Positions 1 through 7,746 of a stretch of 64,000 nt of DNA are shown here, piece after piece. The notes beneath the pieces were generated by a model that was given only the letters and a program-made list of their open reading frames with translations, searched no databases and had not been told where the DNA came from. Source of the DNA: Phytohabitans flavus (GTDB taxonomy: Bacteria; Actinomycetota; Actinomycetes; Mycobacteriales; Micromonosporaceae). Position 1 is the first letter of the stretch. The number at the start of each line of letters is the position of its first letter. The translations under genes were made by a program, and so were the position numbers. The stretch lies in contig NZ_AP022870.1 of the NCBI RefSeq assembly GCF_011764545.1, positions 372,001 through 436,000 of the forward strand. The letters are read 5' to 3'.

Positions 1-1
1 C

Positions 2-364
2 GCGCGGACCGGGGGCGACATCCTGCCCTGGCTCCCGCCCCTCGCAGTGGTTGGTCTTGCCGGGTCGGGCGCGATCGTGGCCACCCGTCGCTTGGCTCGA
101 CGGTGGGTCGGCGTACTACTGCTGCTTGTCGGTCTTGGGGTGGCGGCTGGCGGAGCCTACGGTCTCAGCGAGACCACGGCGTGGGCCCTCGCCTGCCTGG
201 CGGGTGGGCTGGCGCTGGCCGCTGGCGGCGCTCTGACGGCCGTGCGCGGGCCGTCCTGGCCCGGTCTGGGTACCCGCTACGAACGGGCGGCGCGGCGGCC
301 GGCAGACGGTCCTACGGCGGCCTGGGACGCCCTCGACCGGGGCGAGGACCCGACGCTGAGCTGA
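2..364 (+). CDS. Trp biosynthesis-associated membrane protein (5' truncated)
   Basis: The gene enters from the left edge: the frame is open from base 2, and residues before the first internal Met read as a membrane-loop segment ([10 protein letters not shown]). What remains has two hydrophobic helices (roughly codons 37-55 and 62-80) and a charged cytoplasmic tail. This pattern and its place directly before trpC fit the small actinobacterial membrane family found between trpE and trpC. The biochemical role of that family is unknown. The 3' end overlaps a gene on the opposite strand by 88 bases. The family is assigned mainly from context and hydropathy. Confidence 0.7.
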   Translation, partial: ARTGGDILPWLPPLAVVGLAGSGAIVATRRLARRWVGVLLLLVGLGVAAGGAYGLSETTAWALACLAGGLALAAGGALTAVRGPSWPGLGTRYERAARRPADGPTAAWDALDRGEDPTLS

Positions 365-561
365 CTGATCAGGCGGCGCACCTCGTTGTGGCGGTCGGCC
401 CGGGCCCGGTCGGCGCAGATGGCCTCCCACGCGTTGCGGCGCGCGGTGCGCACGTTGGCGTCGCCGATCACCACCCGCTCGACGGTGTCGATCATGCCGA
501 CAGCGATGGAAAGGACCGAACGGGGTATCTCGACAAGGCCGCTAGGTTGCGTGTCGCTCAT
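277..561 (-). CDS. Small conserved-looking hypothetical protein in trp locus
   Basis: Encodes 94 residues from an ATG with an acceptable upstream ribosome site (CGGAGC, 8 bases away). The first 65 residues look like a real soluble helical protein (motif [19 protein letters not shown], then many Arg/Asp), whereas the last 30 lie antisense to the membrane gene and are Ser/Arg/Ala rich. I do not recognise a family. It is convergent with the membrane gene and divergent from trpC, so it sits inside the trp operon on the wrong strand. It may be a lineage-specific gene; a shadow frame cannot be excluded. Confidence 0.5.
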   Translation of the reverse strand: MSDTQPSGLVEIPRSVLSIAVGMIDTVERVVIGDANVRTARRNAWEAICADRARADRHNEVRRLISQLSVGSSPRSRASQAAVGPSAGRRAARS

Positions 562-894
562 GGTCGCGCTCCGGTATCGGGTGTCAGGCACCGCCGAACA
601 GTCTGCCTGACGTTGATCGTGCGGGAGGTCTGTTTCGGGCCGATGACCCGTCGGTCAAGTGTCCCGGAACGCACCCCGAAGACGGCCACCGCACGGCCCG
701 AACGTGACGCGGCGAACAGCCGGCCGGGCGGCGACGGCCGGCACGGTCCGGCCTGGTCAACGCGCCCCTCGGACCGGATCTTGCCGGCATTATGCCCGAG
801 TCCAACACGCGAGGCTCTTCATACCCCGGACTCGGAGTCGTCGGTGGCGCCCCCTAGCATCGGGCGAATGACACCCGGAAAGGGGAGTCCGTTG
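562..894. other. Spacer between hypothetical gene and trpC with leader hairpin
   Basis: 333 bases without a convincing gene. Bases 796-803 (CCGAGTCC) pair perfectly with 828-835 (GGACTCGG) across a 24-base loop, ending 59 bases before the chosen trpC start. There is no leader peptide with tandem Trp codons and no T-box-like region, so classical attenuation is not supported. The spacer presumably holds a trpC promoter, because the neighbouring gene on the minus strand separates trpC from the upstream trp genes. Confidence 0.35.
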
Positions 895-1764
895 GTGACT
901 GCTGAGCATGCGTACGCGGACGACGAGGGCGGCAAGCCGGCCGCCGGGGGACCCGCGAATGTCCTCGACGAGATCCTCGCGGGTGTGCGGGCGGACGTCG
1001 AGCTGCGAGAACAGCGGGTCTCGCTGGAGCGGGTGAAGGAGCTCGCGGCCGCCGCGCCGCCGGCACTCGACGCCTACGCGGCCCTGCGCCGCCCCGGCGT
1101 CGGCGTGATCGCCGAGGTCAAGCGCTCCTCCCCGTCCAAGGGGCAGCTGGCCGAGATACCGGACCCGGCGGATCTTGCGACGGAGTACGCGGCGGGCGGC
1201 GCCCGGTGCATCAGCGTGCTCACCGAGGGGCGGTGGTTCGGCGGCTCGCTGGACGACCTCGTCTCGGTGCGAGCCGCGGTCGGAGTGCCTCTGCTGCGTA
1301 AGGACTTCGTCGTCTCCAGCTACCAGGTGCACGAGGCTCGCGCGCACGGCGCCGACCTGGTGCTGCTGATCGTGGCCGCGCTGGAGCAGAATGTGCTGAC
1401 CGGCCTGCTGGAGCGGATCGAGTCGCTCGGCATGACGGCGCTCGTCGAGGTGCACACCGAGGAGGAGGCCGACCGCGCGCTGGAGGCCGACGCCAAGGTC
1501 ATCGGGGTCAATGCGCGCAACCTGCGCACGCTCGAGGTCGACCGCTCGGTCTTCGAGCGGATCGCGCCCGGCCTGCCCAACAGCGTCGTCAAGATCGCCG
1601 AGTCGGGTGTGCGCGGCCCGCACGACCTGATCAGGTACGCGTCGGCGGGCGCCGACGCCGTCCTCGTCGGCGAGGGCCTGGTCACCCAGAAGAGCCCCCG
1701 CGACGCGGTGGCCGCGCTGGTCAACGCCGGCAACCACCCCGCCACCCCCAGGCCGGTCCGGTGA
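895..1764 (+). CDS. trpC: Indole-3-glycerol phosphate synthase
   Basis: Converts carboxyphenylaminodeoxyribulose phosphate to indole-3-glycerol phosphate, the step before tryptophan synthase. A single (beta/alpha)8 domain of 289 residues. Visible landmarks: phosphate and catalytic-Lys motif [10 protein letters not shown] (residues 74-83), catalytic LRKDF (134-138), LVEVHTEEE (183-191), IGVNARNL (203-210), IAESGV (234-239) and VLVGEGLV (256-263). I chose the GTG at 895 because GGAAAGGGGAG lies 7-8 bases upstream; an ATG at 868 is in frame but lacks a ribosome site. The N-terminus is about 20 residues longer than usual. The stop overlaps the trpB start by 4 bases, implying coupled translation. 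Confidence 0.95.
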   Translation: MTAEHAYADDEGGKPAAGGPANVLDEILAGVRADVELREQRVSLERVKELAAAAPPALDAYAALRRPGVGVIAEVKRSSPSKGQLAEIPDPADLATEYAAGGARCISVLTEGRWFGGSLDDLVSVRAAVGVPLLRKDFVVSSYQVHEARAHGADLVLLIVAALEQNVLTGLLERIESLGMTALVEVHTEEEADRALEADAKVIGVNARNLRTLEVDRSVFERIAPGLPNSVVKIAESGVRGPHDLIRYASAGADAVLVGEGLVTQKSPRDAVAALVNAGNHPATPRPVR

Positions 1765-2976
1765 ACGCGTCCGCGGCCGGCCTGCTGCCCGACGTCAGCG
1801 GGCACTTCGGGCGGTACGGGGGGCGCTTCGTACCGGAGGCGCTCATCGCCGCGCTCGACCAGCTCGACCAGGCGTACCGGCACGCGCTGGCCGACGAGGC
1901 GTTCCAGGCGGAGTTCGGGCGGCTGCTGCGCGACTACGCGGGCGTACCGTCGCTGCTCTACCGCGCCGACCGCTTCTCCGCGGCGGCCGGTGCGCGGATC
2001 TTCCTCAAGCGCGAGGATCTCAACCACACCGGCGCGCACAAGGTACGCAACGTGCTCGGCCAGGCGCTGCTCACCAAGCGGATGGGCAAGACCAGGGTGA
2101 TCGCCGAGACCGGGGCCGGTCAGCACGGGGTGGCCACCGCCACCGCGGCCGCGCTGATGGACCTGGAGTGCGTCGTCTACATGGGCGAGGTCGACACCGA
2201 GCGCCAGGCGCTCAACGTCGCCCGTATGAAGATGCTCGGCGCCACCGTGATCCCGGTGAAGACCGGCTCGCGCACGCTCAAGGACGCGATCAACGAGGCG
2301 CTCCGCGACTGGGTGTCCACTGTGGATGACACGCACTACCTGCTGGGCACCGCGGCGGGGCCGCACCCGTTCCCGGGCATGGTGCGGGACTTCGTGCGCG
2401 GCATCGGTGTGGAGGCCCGCCAGCAGATCCTCGACCAGACCGGCGCGCTGCCCGACGCGGTCAGCGCCTGTGTCGGCGGCGGGTCGAACGCGATCGGCAT
2501 CTTCCACGCGTTCGTGGGGACGAGGGCGTCCGGCTGTACGGGTTCGAGGGCGGCGGCGAGGGCATCACGACCGACCGGCACTCGGCCCGGTTCAGCGGCG
2601 GCTCGCCGGGCGTGCTGCACGGCGCCCGGACCTATGTGCTCCAGGACGAGGACGGGCAGACCGTCGAGTCGTATTCGATCTCCGCCGGGCTCGATTACCC
2701 GAGCGTGGGGCCGGAGCACGCCTGGCTGCACGAGACCGGTCGCGCGACGTACATGCCGGTGACCGACGCCGAGGCGATGGCCGCCTTCAAGCTGCTCTGC
2801 CGCACCGAGGGCATCATCCCGGCGATCGAGAGCGCGCACGGGCTGGGCGGGGCGCTGGCCATCGCGCCCGTGCTCGCCGAGGAGCTCGGCCGCGAGCCGA
2901 CCATCATCGTCAACCTGTCGGGTCGGGGGACAAGGACGTGGAGACTGCCGGTTCGTACTTCGGGCTCCTCGCGTGA
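1761..2976 (+). CDS. trpB: Tryptophan synthase beta chain (two frameshifts)
   Basis: PLP enzyme that condenses indole with serine. The reading begins at GTG 1761 and shows the PLP lysine in HTGAHKVRN (Lys94) and the phosphate loop GGGSNAIG. The frame breaks near base 2517, where FVG should be followed by [13 protein letters not shown], and again near 2926, where GRG should be followed by [15 protein letters not shown]. Each break is repaired by adding one G to a run of four or five G. All family sequence is present in three successive frames, giving about 405 residues once repaired, so the gene is not decayed. The final TGA overlaps the trpA GTG. I read this as sequence error; a true double mutant would be a Trp auxotroph. 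Confidence 0.88.
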
Positions 2977-3773
2977 GCCTCGCGGAGGTCTTCGAGAAGG
3001 CCCGCGGCGAGGGTCGGGCGGTGTCGGTCGGGTGCATGCCGGCCGGCTTCCCGACGGTCGAGGGCAGCATCGCCTCGATGATCGCGATGGCCGAGGCGGG
3101 CATCGACGTGATCGAGGTCGAGTTGCCGTACTCGGATCCGGTCATGGACGGCCCGGTGATCCAGCAGGCGAGCGAAATCGCGCTCGCCGGCGGCGTCCGC
3201 ACCCGGGACACGCTGCGGGCCATCGAGGAGGTCGCCCGTACCGGCGTGCCGGTGGTGCTGATGACGTACTGGAACCCGATCGAGCGGTACGGCGTCGACG
3301 CCTTCGCCCGCGACCTCGCCGCCGCTGGCGGCACCGGCCTCATCACGCCCGACCTCATCCCGGACGAGGCGGAGGAGTGGCTGGTGGCCTCGGACGCGCA
3401 CCAGCTCGACCGCACGTTCCTCGTCTCGCCCTCCTCCACCGACGAGCGGCTGGCGATGACCGTGGCGCACTGCCGCGGTTTCGTCTACGCGACCGCGGTC
3501 ATGGGCGTCACGGGTGCCCGCGACCAGACGTCGGCCGCGGCGCCCGCGCTGGTCGCCCGCGTCCGGGCCGTCAGCGACCTGCCGGTCGGCGTGGGCCTGG
3601 GGGTACGTGACGGTGCGCAGGCCGCCGAGGTCGGCTCGTTCGCCGACGGGGTGATCGTGGGCAGCGCCCTCGTCCGGTGCGTGCTGGAGGCACCCGACGA
3701 GGCAGCCGGTCTTGCTTCGCTGCGCGCGCTCAGCGCCGACCTGGCCCGCGGCGTGCGAGCGGTCAAACGCTGA
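2973..3773 (+). CDS. trpA: Tryptophan synthase alpha chain
   Basis: Cleaves indole-3-glycerol phosphate to indole, which tunnels to TrpB. 266 residues, a TIM barrel of normal length. Catalytic Glu48 and Asp59 lie in [10 protein letters not shown] and [18 protein letters not shown] and the phosphate-binding GVGLGVRDG and VIVGSALV are intact. Starts at GTG 2973 overlapping the trpB stop. Its 3' end overlaps the convergent PIN toxin gene by 11 bases, which closes the operon. Confidence 0.96.
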   Translation: MSLAEVFEKARGEGRAVSVGCMPAGFPTVEGSIASMIAMAEAGIDVIEVELPYSDPVMDGPVIQQASEIALAGGVRTRDTLRAIEEVARTGVPVVLMTYWNPIERYGVDAFARDLAAAGGTGLITPDLIPDEAEEWLVASDAHQLDRTFLVSPSSTDERLAMTVAHCRGFVYATAVMGVTGARDQTSAAAPALVARVRAVSDLPVGVGLGVRDGAQAAEVGSFADGVIVGSALVRCVLEAPDEAAGLASLRALSADLARGVRAVKR

Positions 3774-4134
3774 GCAGCGGCACGTCGTACTTCTGGATGT
3801 ACTCGTCGCGGGTCACGAGCGTCAGGTCCTCGCACTGGGCCTGTGCGACAAGCATGCGGTCGAACGGATCTCGGTGAATCGGCGGCAGCCGTCCGGCGGC
3901 GAGGGCGTGCGTCGAGGTCATCGGTAGCTCCCGGAAACCGGCGGCCCGAATGCGGTCTGGCAGGTCCGCGGGCTCGAGCTTGCCGAGCGCCTGCTTGACG
4001 GAGACCTCCCACAGCGTCGCCGCGCTCACGTAGGCATCCGGCTCCACGTCGAGAATGTCCTTGATGTCGACGTGGAGCGTGGGATCGTCGGCCAGCCACC
4101 AGAGGACGACGTGGGTGTCGAGGAGCAGTCTCAT
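3763..4134 (-). CDS. vapC: PIN-domain toxin (VapC-like)
   Basis: A 123-residue PIN-domain ribonuclease, probable toxin of a type II pair. Metal-binding acidic residues are all visible: Asp6 (LLLDTH), Glu43 (LWEVSVK), Asp89/Asp92 (HRDPFDRML) and Asp110 (TRDEYI). The motif set LDTHVVLWWLADDP and IHRDPFDRMLVAQA is the one usually partnered with Phd/YefM rather than VapB antitoxins, as here. Start ATG overlaps the antitoxin stop by 4 bases. The RNA target cannot be read from sequence. Confidence 0.9.
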   Translation of the reverse strand: MRLLLDTHVVLWWLADDPTLHVDIKDILDVEPDAYVSAATLWEVSVKQALGKLEPADLPDRIRAAGFRELPMTSTHALAAGRLPPIHRDPFDRMLVAQAQCEDLTLVTRDEYIQKYDVPLLSV

Positions 4135-4388
4135 CGCGATGTCTCGAAGTCGTCGGCGATCGCCTTGTTGACCGAGTCGGAATCCCAGTCGTCGGCAAGG
4201 ACCAGCCGCCCGCGCAACGATCCGCGGCCGAGGCGATGGATCATGCGGGTCAACGGAACCACCTTCGCCACCGGCCGGCCGGCGCGGCTGATGATCACCT
4301 CTTCGCCACGCTCCACCCGCTCGATGATGCGGGAGAGGTTGGTCTTGGCGTCATGGATGTTGAACTGTGCCGCGGGCTCGCGAGACAT
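4131..4388 (-). CDS. Phd/YefM-family antitoxin
   Basis: 85 residues with the typical Phd fold sequence: NIHDAKTNLSRIIERVERGEEVIISRAGRPVAKVVPL at residues 10-46, followed by an acidic C-terminal tail (LADDWDSDSVNKAIADDFE) expected to wrap and neutralise the PIN toxin. It begins at ATG 4388 behind a strong AAGGAGG ribosome site. It is the first gene of a two-gene operon and probably represses its own promoter, where tandem AT-rich repeats occur. Confidence 0.9.
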   Translation of the reverse strand: MSREPAAQFNIHDAKTNLSRIIERVERGEEVIISRAGRPVAKVVPLTRMIHRLGRGSLRGRLVLADDWDSDSVNKAIADDFETSR

Positions 4389-4392
4389 CGCG

Positions 4393-4430
4393 CCTCCTTA
4401 GCTAGGAGGCCTAGTTTAGGCTAGTTTAGC
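4393..4430 (-). promoter_or_regulatory. Antitoxin operator: tandem 10-bp repeats
   Basis: CTAGTTTAGG (4411-4420) is followed at once by CTAGTTTAGC (4421-4430), a helical-turn spaced direct repeat that is very A+T rich for this genome. Next to it, CCTCC-TTAGCTA-GGAGG (4393-4409) is an inverted repeat that includes the ribosome site of the antitoxin gene. Location and architecture fit autoregulation by the toxin-antitoxin complex. The protein-DNA link is inferred. Confidence 0.5.
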
Positions 4431-4475
4431 TAGCTCGGTGGGTGGGCCGAGTCTGTTTTCGCGCGATGTGATGGC

Positions 4476-4970
4476 TCAGCTGGCGGCGACCGCGAGCGCC
4501 TCGACCTCGGCCGCGTCGGGGATCTCCGGCTCGCTGTCGCGCTCGACGTGGCGGAGCACCCCGGAGTGGCCGGCCACGGCGTCCGCGATCGCCGCACGGG
4601 CGACCGGGGTCATCGGGCCGGGCAGCGCCGCTGTGTCGTGCCACGACACCCAGCAGATCCGGCCGGGCGAGTTGACGCTCGCCTCGCCGCCGTCGATCTG
4701 GCCGCGGAAGACGTACTTGAGCACGTCGGGCATGTCTTCGCCGCAGGCGTCGCCGGTCAGTTGGTAGATGCCGACAAGGTCGACCATGTGGGTTTCCAGG
4801 CCGGTCTCCTCGCGGATGTCGCGGATCGCCGCGTGGACCGGGCTCTCGGCCTGGCGGATGCGACCGCCGGGCAGGCACCACAGCCGGTGCCCCTGACTTT
4901 GCTGGCAGAGCAGCACGCGGCCGGCGGCGTCGGTGATGACGGCGGCGACCGCGGAGGTCAAAGAGCTCAT
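4476..4970 (-). CDS. NUDIX hydrolase
   Basis: 164-residue pyrophosphohydrolase. The NUDIX box is complete: GGRIRQAESPVHAAIRDIREETGLE at residues 35-59, with the metal-binding REEXXE-type acidic cluster. The N-terminal strand SSLTSAVAAVITDAAGRVLLCQQ is typical. The substrate is not predictable. The C-terminus has an acidic extension (ERDSEPEIPDAAEVEAL). Divergently transcribed from lgt with 177 bases between starts. Confidence 0.88.
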   Translation of the reverse strand: MSSLTSAVAAVITDAAGRVLLCQQSQGHRLWCLPGGRIRQAESPVHAAIRDIREETGLETHMVDLVGIYQLTGDACGEDMPDVLKYVFRGQIDGGEASVNSPGRICWVSWHDTAALPGPMTPVARAAIADAVAGHSGVLRHVERDSEPEIPDAAEVEALAVAAS

Positions 4971-5133
4971 GTCAAAAGAGCGTACGACTGCCTCACCGAT
5001 TAGTCAGCCGTCGTTCACCGTTGACCTCTGGCCGTTGTCACGGACGCTGCTATGCGAGGTGCGACGGGCGCCAGGATAGTGGCGGTGTCCGATTTGGGCG
5101 TGACCGGGCTAACGGAAGCCCAGCCCACGACGG

Positions 5134-5150
5134 TAGCCTGTGCACCCGTG
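5134..5150 (+). promoter_or_regulatory. Putative leaderless promoter (-10) of lgt
   Basis: TAGCCT (5134-5139) matches the actinobacterial -10 pattern TANNNT and is separated by exactly 8 bases from the GTG start at 5148, which has no Shine-Dalgarno sequence. This would place the transcript start at the start codon. The same TAGCCT-N8-GTG arrangement precedes pyruvate kinase at 26764. No clear -35 box was seen. Confidence 0.4.
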
Positions 5151-6398
5151 ACAGTCGCCGCAATTCCGAGCCCCAGCTCAGCGGTCTGGGAGCTCGGTCC
5201 GATCCCGATTCGGGCATACGCGCTCTGCATCGTTCTCGGCATCGCCGTCGCCTGCGTGGTGACCGAGTTTCGGCTGCGCCGCCGCGGTGGGCCGCCGTGG
5301 GCGGTCCTCGACATCGCGGTGTGGGCGGTGCCGTTCGGCATCGTCGGCGCGCGCCTCTACCACGTGATCACGTCGCCGGAAGACTACTTCGGCGCGGGCG
5401 GGAGCCCGGCCGACGCCTTCAAGATCTGGGAAGGCGGCCTCGGCATATGGGGCGGGGTCGCCGGCGGGGTGCTCGGCGCCTGGATCGCCTGCCGCCAGCT
5501 CGGCATCCCGCTGACCACCGTCGCCGACGCGGCGGCACCGGGCCTGCCGCTCGCGCAGGCGGTCGGCCGGGTCGGCAACTGGTTCAACAACGAGTTGTAC
5601 GGCGGCGTCACCACCCTGCCCTGGGGCCTCAAGATCCACCAGATGGATCCGGAAAACCCGGGCCACGCCCTCCGGGACCAGGACGGCAACCCGATCCTCG
5701 AGCCCGATCTCTACCACCCCACGTTCCTCTACGAGGCGCTGTGGAACATCGGGGTCGCGGCCATGGTGCTGCTCGTCGACCGCCGGGTCAAGCTGGGCAA
5801 GGGGCGGGCCTTCGCGCTCTACGCGATGGGGTACACCGCTGGGCGGTTCTGGATCGAGATGATGCGCACCGACGAGGCCAACACCATCCTCGGGGCGCGG
5901 GTCAACGTCTGGGTCTCCGCGCTCGTGTTCCTCGGGGCGCTGATCTACTTCCTGCGCACCCGTGGTCCGCAGGAGTTCCTCGTGCCCAAGGACGCGCCCG
6001 TGCTGGCGGCGGTCGGCAGTGGGGGCGGCGACGTCTCGCAGCGCGACGTCTCCGGCAGCGACGCCGAGCGGGCGGAGGCGAAGCCGAGCGGCTACCGCGT
6101 GGTCACCGAGGAGCAGTTCGAGCGGTACAAGCAGACCGGCGAGCTGCCACCCGACGACGGGCCGGGGCGTGGTGAGGCGGGCGACCTGCTCGACGACTTC
6201 GCGGACGACGAGCCGGCCGAGCGGACCGGCGACGTGGCGATCACCGAGGACGCCGGCGGAGACGACGACTCCAGCCGGGAGAAGAAGGCGGACGCGAGGT
6301 CCGACGCCGAGGCCGCCGCGGATGGTGACAATGACCCGGCCGGCGATGCCGACTCCGACCCGCCGGACCGCGCGGTCCGATCCTCCGACGACCGCTGA
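5148..6398 (+). CDS. lgt: Prolipoprotein diacylglyceryl transferase
   Basis: Integral membrane enzyme that transfers diacylglyceryl from phosphatidylglycerol to the lipobox cysteine of prolipoproteins. 416 residues from GTG 5148. The Lgt signature GRVGNWFNNELYGG is at 140-153; RLYHVITSPEDYF (69-81) and the GGLGIWGG loop (96-103) are also typical. About seven membrane helices end near residue 280. The remaining ~125 residues form a hydrophilic tail that becomes strongly acidic (Asp/Glu/Ser/Ala) and is probably disordered, a feature of many actinobacterial Lgt proteins. Lipoproteins it could process in this window are encoded at 39251 and 53024. Confidence 0.95.
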   Translation: MTVAAIPSPSSAVWELGPIPIRAYALCIVLGIAVACVVTEFRLRRRGGPPWAVLDIAVWAVPFGIVGARLYHVITSPEDYFGAGGSPADAFKIWEGGLGIWGGVAGGVLGAWIACRQLGIPLTTVADAAAPGLPLAQAVGRVGNWFNNELYGGVTTLPWGLKIHQMDPENPGHALRDQDGNPILEPDLYHPTFLYEALWNIGVAAMVLLVDRRVKLGKGRAFALYAMGYTAGRFWIEMMRTDEANTILGARVNVWVSALVFLGALIYFLRTRGPQEFLVPKDAPVLAAVGSGGGDVSQRDVSGSDAERAEAKPSGYRVVTEEQFERYKQTGELPPDDGPGRGEAGDLLDDFADDEPAERTGDVAITEDAGGDDDSSREKKADARSDAEAAADGDNDPAGDADSDPPDRAVRSSDDR

Positions 6399-6415
6399 AG
6401 TAGGGAGCGCCACCC

Positions 6416-7612
6416 ATGCGTACGGCTGTGGTCGTCGGGGCGGGCATCGGCGGCCTGGCCGTAGCGGGCGCACTGGCCCGGTCCGGCTGGCAGGTGACGG
6501 TCCTGGAGCGTGACGACCGGGTCCGCGCCGAGCGCACCGCGCTGATCCTCTGGCCGAACGCGGTACGTGCCCTCGACGCCCTCGGCCTCGCCGCCGGGCT
6601 CGACGCGATCGCCACGCCGCTGCCCGAGAGCGGCATCCGCCGGCCGGACGGGCAGTGGCTCGTCCAGCCGCGCGGGGCGAGCGGGCGCGGCCCGGTGATC
6701 GTGCACCGCGAGGACCTGCACGACGCGCTCGTGGCCGGGCTCGGCGACCAGGTCGAGATCCGTACCGGCGTGGCCGTGCGCACGGCGCGCGCGGACGAGC
6801 GGGAGCGGCCCGCGGTGGGCGACGGTCGTACCACGTACGAGGGCGACATCGTCGTTGCCGCGGACGGCATCGACAGCGCGGTGCGGCAGCGGCTGGCGCC
6901 GGAGTCCACTGTGGTCAGCTCGGGGTGCGCGGCCTGGCGAGCCGTCATCCCCTGGTACCGCGTGCCGCCGCTCAACGAGGGGCGCCCGGTGGTGGGGGAG
7001 ACGCTCGGCGCGGGCTACCGCTTCGTCGCCGCGCAGCTCGGGCAGCGTGGCTCGTCCGGTGCCTCCACGCGCGGCGGTATCTACTGGGTCGCCACGGCCG
7101 CCGGCGCGCCCCGGCCCGAGCCGCCCGCCACCCAGCTCGCGTTGCTGCGCCGGTGGTTCGCGGAGTGGCACCCGCCGATCGGGGATCTGCTCGCCGCCAC
7201 CGAGCCGGACGAGCTCGTGCAGCACGAGGTGCGCGAGCTGCGGCCGCTGCCCCGGGAGTACGGCTTCCCGGCCGGCCCGGGTGGCTTCGCCCTCCTCGGC
7301 GACGCCGCCCACGCGATGCCGCACCACCTGGGGCAGGGCGCCTGCCTCGCGCTGGAGGACGCGGCGACGCTCCGATCGGTGCTGCGCGACGCGGTGCCCG
7401 GCCGGCAGACGCAGGAGGCGATCGCGGAGTACTCCCGTATCCGCCGCCCCCGCGCCGCCACGGTCGTGCGCCAGACCCGGCGGATGTCCGCGGTGCTCCA
7501 GGCCCGCGGCCGGCTCGCGCTGCGTGCCCGGGATGCCGCTCTGGGTACGATCAGCCCCCGCCTGATGGGCAGCGCGGCGACCGCCGCGGCGGCCTGGAAA
7601 CCACCGGCCTGA
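6416..7612 (+). CDS. FAD-dependent monooxygenase
   Basis: 398-residue class A flavoprotein monooxygenase (PHBH/UbiH type). Dinucleotide-binding GAGIGG at 8-13 with the ribose-binding Glu in VLERDD; the NADPH/FAD motif ADGIDS near 149; and the second FAD motif LLGDAAHAMPHHLGQGACLALED near 299-321. Substrate not predictable; the C-terminus is short and lacks a thioredoxin-like domain. Starts 17 bases after lgt behind GTAGGGAG, so the two may be co-transcribed. Confidence 0.9.
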   Translation: MRTAVVVGAGIGGLAVAGALARSGWQVTVLERDDRVRAERTALILWPNAVRALDALGLAAGLDAIATPLPESGIRRPDGQWLVQPRGASGRGPVIVHREDLHDALVAGLGDQVEIRTGVAVRTARADERERPAVGDGRTTYEGDIVVAADGIDSAVRQRLAPESTVVSSGCAAWRAVIPWYRVPPLNEGRPVVGETLGAGYRFVAAQLGQRGSSGASTRGGIYWVATAAGAPRPEPPATQLALLRRWFAEWHPPIGDLLAATEPDELVQHEVRELRPLPREYGFPAGPGGFALLGDAAHAMPHHLGQGACLALEDAATLRSVLRDAVPGRQTQEAIAEYSRIRRPRAATVVRQTRRMSAVLQARGRLALRARDAALGTISPRLMGSAATAAAAWKPPA

Positions 7613-7746
7613 GCCTTGCCCGAGGAATCTGCCCGAAGGGGGCGGTCACGCGACCGGGCGGACAACCAGCGCGCCACACGGCGGGGGCCGAAGTCGGACC
7701 GAACGGATGCTGACCGTCGCTGCGCGCGAGGGGGACACTACGCGCA

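Noticed and set aside
584-808. Minus-strand frame in the trpC upstream gap
   Set aside because: Arg/Pro/Ser-rich product, no ribosome site, no similarity pattern.
562-894. trp attenuator or T-box in the trpC leader
   Set aside because: No leader peptide with tandem Trp codons, no T-box core. Only one short hairpin is present.
2515-2976. Programmed frameshifting in trpB
   Set aside because: No slippery heptamer or conserved downstream structure at either site, and TrpB is not known to use frameshifting. The same -1 pattern appears in six other genes.
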